Of a stretch of 17,646 nucleotides of DNA, positions 1-4,837 are shown one piece after another. Made by a program: the position numbers and the translations under genes. Source of the DNA: Sulfurovum sp. (GTDB taxonomy: Bacteria; Campylobacterota; Campylobacteria; Campylobacterales; Sulfurovaceae); the NCBI GenBank assembly GCA_027029065.1, contig JALVGO010000011.1:1-17646 (forward strand), written 5' to 3'. Position 1 is the stretch's first letter. The number at the start of each line of letters is the position of its first letter. The notes beneath the pieces were generated by a model. It searched no databases. It was not told where the DNA came from and saw nothing but the letters and a program-made list of their open reading frames with translations.

Positions 1-193
1 GCAGGTCAAACCCATTTTGGTACGGCACCTTGATATCCAGCAGCATCAGATCGACAGGGTTTTCATACAGCAGATCTCTTGCCTGATGGGCATCGTAGGC
101 ACTCAAGACTCTATAGCCGTGATGTTCAAGGAACTGTTTGACCGTATCATTGAGCTGCAGATCATCTTCAAGCAGCAATAGCATTCTTGGCAT
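1..193 (-). CDS. Response regulator, receiver domain (N-terminal part only)
   Basis: The first 64 codons are visible; the gene runs off the left edge. The translation begins MPRMLLLLEDD and has the receiver-domain landmarks: acidic pocket E9-D10-D11 and the phosphoacceptor Asp at D53 in LMLLDI, followed by KVP and NGFDL. The start at 193 is supported by AAAGGTG a few bases upstream. The output domain is not visible, so the OmpR/PhoB class is inferred only from the receiver style and from the 11-bp direct repeats in the neighbouring promoter. It is divergent from the cytochrome/permease operon and is likely its regulator. Being a response regulator is very likely; subfamily and partner kinase are unknown. 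Confidence 0.9.
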   Translation of the reverse strand, partial: MPRMLLLLEDDLQLNDTVKQFLEHHGYRVLSAYDAHQARDLLYENPVDLMLLDIKVPYQNGFDL

Positions 194-265
194 GATACAC
201 CTTTGTCTATTTTCTCTACCCATATTGTATCGGTACAATATCAATTCAATATAAATTGCCTCTGA

Positions 266-297
266 TTCACACAGGGTTCACATCGGCTTTTTATAAT
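266..297 (+). promoter_or_regulatory. Promoter with 11-bp direct repeats (putative OmpR/PhoB-type box)
   Basis: TTCACA occurs at 266-271 and again at 277-282, exactly 11 bp apart; the match extends to GG at the same offset in both copies. The second copy ends 9 bp before a perfect TATAAT (292-297), in the place of the -35 element. There is no good -35 hexamer. Direct repeats at one helical turn, replacing the -35, are how OmpR/PhoB-family activators bind. The neighbouring divergent response regulator makes it the natural candidate. The binding assignment is inference. Confidence 0.5.
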
Positions 298-327
298 GCT
301 GCTATTATATACCAAAAAGGACAAACT

Positions 328-1107
328 ATGCTCAAACGTTCACTCTCTTTGCTCATGATATCGGCTGTCGCTCTGATGGCATCGGGTGGTGCACAACTGC
401 TTCAGAAGAAGTGTGCCTCCTGCCACATGCTTGAAAGCCCCAATTTCTTCCAACTGGAAAAACTCACAGCCCCCGCAATGGATGCTGTCGTTTTTCATGT
501 AAAGCTGGCAAAAGAGAAGCCTGAAGCGCAGAAAGCGTTTATCGTAGACTATGTACTCAATCCAGATGTCTCCAAATCGGTGTGTGAGTCCAATAAAGTA
601 GCCAAGTTCGGCGTGATGCCATCGCAAAAAGGCAATGTCACCAAAGCCGAACTTGAAGCGATCGCAGCCTATCTGCTTGAGACCTATCCGCACAAAGATT
701 TTGTAGCCATGATCAAAGAGGTGCAGGCAAATGACAAGATCAACGCACTTGTCGGATCACCGTTTCTCATCAACAGTGAAAATCTGCCGCACATGACCAA
801 ACTGCTTGTCAAACACTGGGACAAAGGTGCACTGGGACTGACACCGGAGCAGAAGAAAAAACTGCTTGTCATCCGCAAAGAGACCATAGGTGCGGTCAAG
901 CAGATCAAAGCGAAGCTTAAGCCGCTTGAAGATGAGGTCGCTGAAGCGATGATCGACAGAGAGGATCCAAGCAGTGTCGCGCCGTTGCTTGAAAAGATCG
1001 CCAAGCTTAAAATTGAAGCGACAAAGGTGCATTTGAAGTGTATTTCGCAAACGACAGCGGTGCTGAGTGATGAACAGATCGCCTACCTGCTGCCATTCTG
1101 GGAATAG
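328..1107 (+). CDS. Exported monoheme cytochrome c with C-terminal Spy/CpxP-like (metal-resistance) domain
   Basis: 259 residues from ATG 328, chosen because AAAAAGG precedes it and because a Sec signal peptide starts there (MLKRSLSLLMISAVALMA); upstream in-frame starts lie before the -10 box. Residues 29-33 are CASCH, the heme c site, and M97 in FGVMPS is a likely distal heme ligand, so residues ~22-122 form a small class I cytochrome domain. From ~169 the protein is helical and charged, beginning LGLTPEQ and ending with LSDEQIAYL. These two LTxxQ-type motifs are the signature of Spy/CpxP/heavy-metal-resistance periplasmic proteins. It should act in the periplasm, perhaps as a redox-linked metal or misfolding sensor/chaperone. 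First gene of an operon with two half-permeases. The cytochrome call is firm; the Spy-like call is from motif pattern only. Confidence 0.85.
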   Translation: MLKRSLSLLMISAVALMASGGAQLLQKKCASCHMLESPNFFQLEKLTAPAMDAVVFHVKLAKEKPEAQKAFIVDYVLNPDVSKSVCESNKVAKFGVMPSQKGNVTKAELEAIAAYLLETYPHKDFVAMIKEVQANDKINALVGSPFLINSENLPHMTKLLVKHWDKGALGLTPEQKKKLLVIRKETIGAVKQIKAKLKPLEDEVAEAMIDREDPSSVAPLLEKIAKLKIEATKVHLKCISQTTAVLSDEQIAYLLPFWE

Positions 1108-1165
1108 GCTTTTCAACTTCCTGTTAGCTGTTTGCCTTCATAATGTAAGAAAAAAAGGTGACAGT

Positions 1166-1591
1166 GTGAAGCAAAAACTGAAAGCGGCGGCAACCGGAAC
1201 ACTTAAAAGTTTGAGGATAATCACCCCGATGCTGCTGGCAACCATTGGGCTCATTGGTCTTTTTAAAACCTACATTACTCCGGAAATGCTCCACACGCTC
1301 TTTAACGGCACTGCTTTGCATGATATGCTGATGGGGGTCGGTTTTGGCGGTGTGTCGGTAGGGCAGCCGTTTCTTAGCTACATTATAGGCGGAGAGCTGC
1401 TTGATGAGGGGGCTTCTTTTTACGGTGTGACGGCATTCATCCTTTCATTTGTCACGCTTGGTGTCGTACAGCTTCCCATGGAGTTTTCCATCTTCGGATT
1501 CCGTTTTGCCCTTGTGCGCAACCTTTTAAGCCTCATCTTCGCTTTTTTGCTCTCCGTTGCCATTACCCTAACACTCAGGCTCTTTGCATGA
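1166..1591 (+). CDS. Half-size permease, ArsP/DUF318-like (first half)
   Basis: 141 residues from GTG 1166. The start was chosen because AAAAAAGGTG lies just upstream and the hydrophobic protein begins shortly after (VKQKLKAAATG). About four hydrophobic segments are visible: near residues 17-34, 51-72, 87-107 and 119-139. The second holds a glycine-rich stretch (GVGFGGVSVGQPFLSYIIGG) followed by L-L-x-x-G-A, the pattern of the conserved repeat in predicted permeases of the YraQ/ArsP_1 (DUF318) type. Those are normally single proteins of ~300 residues with two such halves; here each half is a gene, with a 4-bp ATGA overlap to the next. ArsP members export organoarsenicals, but substrate here is unknown. 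Family call is moderate. Confidence 0.65.
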   Translation: MKQKLKAAATGTLKSLRIITPMLLATIGLIGLFKTYITPEMLHTLFNGTALHDMLMGVGFGGVSVGQPFLSYIIGGELLDEGASFYGVTAFILSFVTLGVVQLPMEFSIFGFRFALVRNLLSLIFAFLLSVAITLTLRLFA

Positions 1592-2082
1592 AAAAGAACA
1601 AAAGCGGACTGGTCATGCTCGGCATTGTGGTGCTGCTCTATGCCGTACTCCTTCTCTTCAACGCCGACAAGACCCTCACGGCACTCAAAGAGAGTCTGGA
1701 TGTCTTGAAGATGATCATCCCCATTCTTGTGGTGGTACTGACCTTGACGGCACTGCTAAACATATTTATTGATCAGAAGGCGATATCAAAGCATCTTGGT
1801 GATGAGAGCGGACTCAAAGGGTGGCTGCTGGCACTCATTGGCGGCATACTCAGCCACGGCCCGGGGTATGTCTGGTACCCGATGCTGCAAAATCTCAGAG
1901 AACAGGGTGCCAAAGAGGGACTGATAGGGGCGTTTATCTATGCAAGAGCAGTGAAGATCCCGTGGATACCGCTGATGATCGCCTACTTTGGCTGGACATT
2001 TACTGTGGTCTATACGTTCTATGTCGTTCTTGGTGCATGGGTACAGGGGGTGCTGCTTGGGATGTGGATGCGGAATAATTAA
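1588..2082 (+). CDS. Half-size permease, ArsP/DUF318-like (second half)
   Basis: 164 residues, with its start inside the stop of the preceding half-permease (ATGA, 1588-1591), implying translational coupling and 1:1 synthesis. It has roughly five hydrophobic segments. The motif GGILSHGPGYVWYPML followed by L-R-E-Q-G-A-K-E-G matches the G-P-x-Y...P...L...G-A pattern of the permease repeat and parallels the equivalent stretch in the upstream partner. The two together give ~305 residues, the size of a whole ArsP-type permease, so a heterodimer is the simple reading. It is probably the last gene of the operon, followed by a gap and the convergent superoxide reductase gene. The transported substrate cannot be read from sequence. 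Confidence 0.65.
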   Translation: MKKNKSGLVMLGIVVLLYAVLLLFNADKTLTALKESLDVLKMIIPILVVVLTLTALLNIFIDQKAISKHLGDESGLKGWLLALIGGILSHGPGYVWYPMLQNLREQGAKEGLIGAFIYARAVKIPWIPLMIAYFGWTFTVVYTFYVVLGAWVQGVLLGMWMRNN

Positions 2083-2111
2083 GAAAAAAGAAAGTTAGGA
2101 AAAAAAGTGAG

Positions 2112-2129
2112 TCCCCGAAAGATCGGGGG
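2112..2129 (-). terminator. Possible terminator downstream of superoxide reductase
   Basis: CCCCGA (2113-2118) pairs with TCGGGG (2123-2128) around an AAGA loop. Read on the minus strand, the hairpin is followed after several bases by a run of seven T. The plus strand has no T-run, so it suits the minus-strand gene ending at 2144 better than the permease operon. The T-run is not directly adjacent, hence modest confidence. Confidence 0.4.
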
Positions 2130-2143
2130 AGAGGGAAGTGTAC

Positions 2144-2530
2144 TTACTCAGCGACTTCTACTTCAACCGGAGTAGATTCCCAGATGCCGTGTTTTGTACA
2201 GTATCCGTGTGCTACAAGATTGAGTTTTTTCTTCATTGGTCTGATGTTGAAAGTCACTTCTGCGTGAGATTTTTCATTTCCGAGTGTTCCCGGTACAAAC
2301 GTTGCCATTGCAAGTTTGGTGTCTCCGTCAAAAAGTGTGATAGACTCGATATAGTGGTCGAAATCGTCCGGGTGAGTGTACTCCTGTCCCATTTTGACGT
2401 TTACTGCAAGCATTTCACCTTTTTTCGCTTCACCCTGAACAGTGATGAATGGTGAGTGTCTGTCGATAAGGTCTTTTTTTGCTTCTCTTTCTACAGTGTC
2501 GATGTCTACATATTTGTTGATCTTTGGCAT
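2144..2530 (-). CDS. Superoxide reductase (neelaredoxin/desulfoferrodoxin type)
   Basis: 128 residues from ATG 2530, with AAAAAGGA 7 nt upstream; longer in-frame starts extend past the promoter and are rejected. It reduces superoxide to hydrogen peroxide at a square-pyramidal Fe(His)4(Cys) centre in the cytoplasm. All five ligands are visible: H25 (in DRHSPF), H53 and H59 (THPDDFDHYI), C111 and H114 (CTKHGIW). There is no N-terminal rubredoxin-like iron domain, so this is the one-iron class. The loop before the first His is D-R-H where many family members have E-K-H, so the usual catalytic Lys is replaced by Arg. Single-gene transcript, divergent from the cardiolipin-synthase-like gene. Fits an oxygen-sensitive or microaerophilic host. 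Confidence 0.9.
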   Translation of the reverse strand: MPKINKYVDIDTVEREAKKDLIDRHSPFITVQGEAKKGEMLAVNVKMGQEYTHPDDFDHYIESITLFDGDTKLAMATFVPGTLGNEKSHAEVTFNIRPMKKKLNLVAHGYCTKHGIWESTPVEVEVAE

Positions 2531-2563
2531 GGCTAATCCTTTTTGATTTGGTTTTGTGGAGGT

Positions 2564-2572
2564 ATTATAACA
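2564..2572 (-). promoter_or_regulatory. Extended -10 promoter for superoxide reductase
   Basis: The minus strand reads TGTTATAAT here: a perfect -10 with the extended TGn motif, 33 nt upstream of the start codon at 2530. No recognisable -35 hexamer is at 16-18 bp, which is normal for extended -10 promoters and for the housekeeping promoters of Campylobacterota. Confidence 0.6.
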
Positions 2573-2648
2573 TAAAAAGTTAACAAATAGGACAAAATAA
2601 CTCTTAATTGTATAAAATGCTTCCAAAAGTGACAGAGAAAAACGCTTT

Positions 2649-4094
2649 GTGACATGCTATAATAGCAAAAACAGTGGGAGGTGCAGCATCGAACTTTCAG
2701 CATGGTCTATAGCAGGTTCCTACCTTTTCCTGCTGCTTGGCGGCATATTGGTCTTTACTGCTCTGGGGCACATCATTTACCAGAAACGCTCTTCTACCAG
2801 TATGATCTCATGGATGCTCTTTATTGTCTTTATGCCCTACATCGCGGCACCGCTCTATTTTCTCATAGGCATACGCAAACGGGATAATAAGCATACCAAA
2901 GAACTGGTACAGTTTCCACATATTAAAGAATATGAAGAGTACCATATCAACCATACCGAGCATGCACTGGCAAATATTTTGATGAAAAACGGCATTCCTC
3001 CTGCAAGCAGTGCAAACCGTTTTGAACTTATTACCAGTGACACAGATGCGTACAAAGCGATGATGCAGGAAATCAAGAAAGCGACCAAAAGCATTGAGAT
3101 TGCTACCTATGTCTTTACCTTTGATGCCATGACAAGAGCAATGATAGAGGCATTGACCCAAAAGGCGAAAGAGGGGGTAAAGGTACGTCTGTTGTTAGAT
3201 ACGGTTGGATCGTTTGGTGTCTATCTGAATCAACGGGGTTTCAAAGCGCTTAGATGTGCCGGAGGGGAAGTCGCTTTTTTTGTACCGATGCTCAAATATC
3301 CTATGCAGAGTTATATCAACCTGCGAAACCACAGAAAGATCTACCTTTTTGATCAGACTACACTGTTAAGCGGCGGGATGAACCTGAGCAATGAATATAT
3401 GGGACCTGATGACGGCAGCAAACGCTGGTACGATCTTCTCTACCGTCTTCAGGGGCCTGCGCTGCAGCACTTCCGTTCTATCTTCCGCAATGACTGGGAG
3501 TATGCGACAGGGGAGAGCATTGAACCCAATGTGCCTACCGTAAAAGAGTTTGAGGGGGAGAGCCTTGTACAGGTAGTCCCCTCCGGACCTGACATTGCCA
3601 AAGATGCACTCTATGAAGCGCTGCTCAATGCCATCTACAGTGCCAAGGAGCGTATCTGGATCGTAACACCGTACTTTGTGCCTGATGAGAACATTACACA
3701 GGCGTTGATCATCGCCCAGCACAAAGGGGTAGATGTGAAGCTTATCACCCCCAAACACTCAGACCACCTCTTTACAGACATTGTGCGAAGCCCCTACATG
3801 CGTGATCTTTACAGCAATGGGATCGATGTGGTGCTCTTTGAAGGGGAGATGCTGCATGCCAAGGCGATTTTGATAGACAGCCTTGGTGGTATGGTCGGTT
3901 CACTCAACCTTGACAACAGAAGCCTTTTTCTCAATTATGAGGTGGTTACGTTTGTCTACTCTCCCACATTCATCGAGGCGTTGGAGGCATGGATGAACAG
4001 CCTTATGAAAACTTCTGTCCGGGGGCTTGAACCCCCATCCAAAACACGTGAGGCTTTCGAGAATATCATGAAAGTCTTTGCACCGATGGTGTAG
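2649..4094 (+). CDS. cls: Cardiolipin synthase-like phospholipase D family protein
   Basis: 481 residues counted from GTG 2649. Two N-terminal membrane segments (about residues 19-43 and 52-74) match the PLDc_N anchor of bacterial cardiolipin synthases, followed by two catalytic repeats with HKD motifs: HRKIYLFD at H228 and HAKAILID at H403. It probably condenses two phosphatidylglycerols to cardiolipin at the inner membrane. Start is uncertain: an extended -10 box lies at 2655-2663, downstream of GTG 2649, while a strong GGGAGG at 2676-2681 stands 6 nt before an in-frame ATC at 2688. The next canonical in-frame start (TTG near 2748) would remove most of the first membrane segment. So initiation at the rare codon ATC 2688 (468 residues) is plausible. 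Followed 3 nt later by an EEP-family gene. Confidence 0.9.
   Translation: MTCYNSKNSGRCSIELSAWSIAGSYLFLLLGGILVFTALGHIIYQKRSSTSMISWMLFIVFMPYIAAPLYFLIGIRKRDNKHTKELVQFPHIKEYEEYHINHTEHALANILMKNGIPPASSANRFELITSDTDAYKAMMQEIKKATKSIEIATYVFTFDAMTRAMIEALTQKAKEGVKVRLLLDTVGSFGVYLNQRGFKALRCAGGEVAFFVPMLKYPMQSYINLRNHRKIYLFDQTTLLSGGMNLSNEYMGPDDGSKRWYDLLYRLQGPALQHFRSIFRNDWEYATGESIEPNVPTVKEFEGESLVQVVPSGPDIAKDALYEALLNAIYSAKERIWIVTPYFVPDENITQALIIAQHKGVDVKLITPKHSDHLFTDIVRSPYMRDLYSNGIDVVLFEGEMLHAKAILIDSLGGMVGSLNLDNRSLFLNYEVVTFVYSPTFIEALEAWMNSLMKTSVRGLEPPSKTREAFENIMKVFAPMV
2655..2663 (+). promoter_or_regulatory. Extended -10 promoter for the cardiolipin-synthase-like operon
   Basis: TGCTATAAT gives a perfect -10 with TGn extension. 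Transcription would begin near 2670, leaving GGGAGG at 2676-2681 as the first ribosome binding site. If so, GTG 2649 cannot be the start codon of the following gene, because it lies upstream of the transcript. Confidence 0.55.
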
Positions 4095-4097
4095 CAG

Positions 4098-4829
4098 ATG
4101 TTCTTGCCCCAACAGGTGCACCACAGCCACTGCCTGCGTGATGCATTGCCCAAAGTACCGCTGCCGTTTTCTGTACTCTGCTGGAATGTCTACAAGAAAA
4201 ACAGGGATGATGGACGCTTTGCAGCCTTTGTGCAGTCACATCAGGCGGATCTGCTGCTGTTTCAGGAGGCTAACTTCAAAAACGGCGATGCCTGCAGGGT
4301 AGAGGGGTACTCCTACGACGCGGCGGCAAACATACGCTACAAAGAGAATAACTATGGTGTGCTTACTGCAAGCAGGGCAGTGGCGGAGGAGACAAAAGCC
4401 TATCTCTCCAAACACCGTGAACTCTTTTTCGCCACACACAAAAGCCTGCTCATAAGCCGCTACCGGTTGGAAAACGGTGATATGCTGCTGGTAGTCAATG
4501 TGCATGCGATCAATTTTCGTGAAGACCGTGCCTATGTGGAGGAGAAGTCGCGCATACAGGTATTTCTGGAAAACTATGACGGGGCACTTCTCATTGCCGG
4601 TGATTTCAACGCATGGAGCAGGTCACGCAGCAAACAGTTGTTGCAGACTGCCAAAAGACTAGGGATGAAGCGTGTACCCTTTGGAAAAAGTGATCCTGTC
4701 AAAGCGGTCTTTGGCAACCATCTTGACTTTATTTTTTACCGCAAACTGAAGCTGCTTGCGCATGAAGTACCCGATGACGGGGGTATCTCTGACCATAGAC
4801 CACTCTTTGCCACATTTGATATATTATAA
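4098..4829 (+). CDS. Endonuclease/exonuclease/phosphatase (EEP) family protein
   Basis: 243 residues, starting 3 nt after the stop of the cardiolipin-synthase-like gene, so co-transcribed and probably translationally coupled. The metal-dependent EEP fold is marked by WNVYK (W29-N30), the catalytic glutamate E57 in LLFQEAN, NVHAINF, GDFNAWS, LDFIFY and the C-terminal SDHRPL (D232-H233). Members are Mg-dependent hydrolases of phosphodiesters: DNA repair nucleases, sphingomyelinases, inositol phosphatases. No signal peptide is evident; the first ~22 residues are not part of the fold. The operon partner hints at a phospholipid-related substrate, but a nuclease cannot be excluded. Domain call is firm, substrate unknown. 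Confidence 0.85.
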   Translation: MFLPQQVHHSHCLRDALPKVPLPFSVLCWNVYKKNRDDGRFAAFVQSHQADLLLFQEANFKNGDACRVEGYSYDAAANIRYKENNYGVLTASRAVAEETKAYLSKHRELFFATHKSLLISRYRLENGDMLLVVNVHAINFREDRAYVEEKSRIQVFLENYDGALLIAGDFNAWSRSRSKQLLQTAKRLGMKRVPFGKSDPVKAVFGNHLDFIFYRKLKLLAHEVPDDGGISDHRPLFATFDIL

Positions 4830-4837
4830 AATATCAA
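4816..4837. terminator. AT-rich hairpin spanning two convergent stop codons
   Basis: TTGATAT (4816-4822) and ATATCAA (4831-4837) form a perfect 7-bp inverted repeat over the stop codons of the EEP-family gene and the helicase, which end only 4 nt apart. On the plus strand it leads into a T-rich stretch. It may work as a shared weak bidirectional terminator, but the stem is all A/T except one G-C pair. Confidence 0.25.

Noticed and set aside
256..327. Upstream in-frame start for the cytochrome gene
   Set aside because: It would precede the -10 box and put 24 non-signal residues before a good signal peptide.
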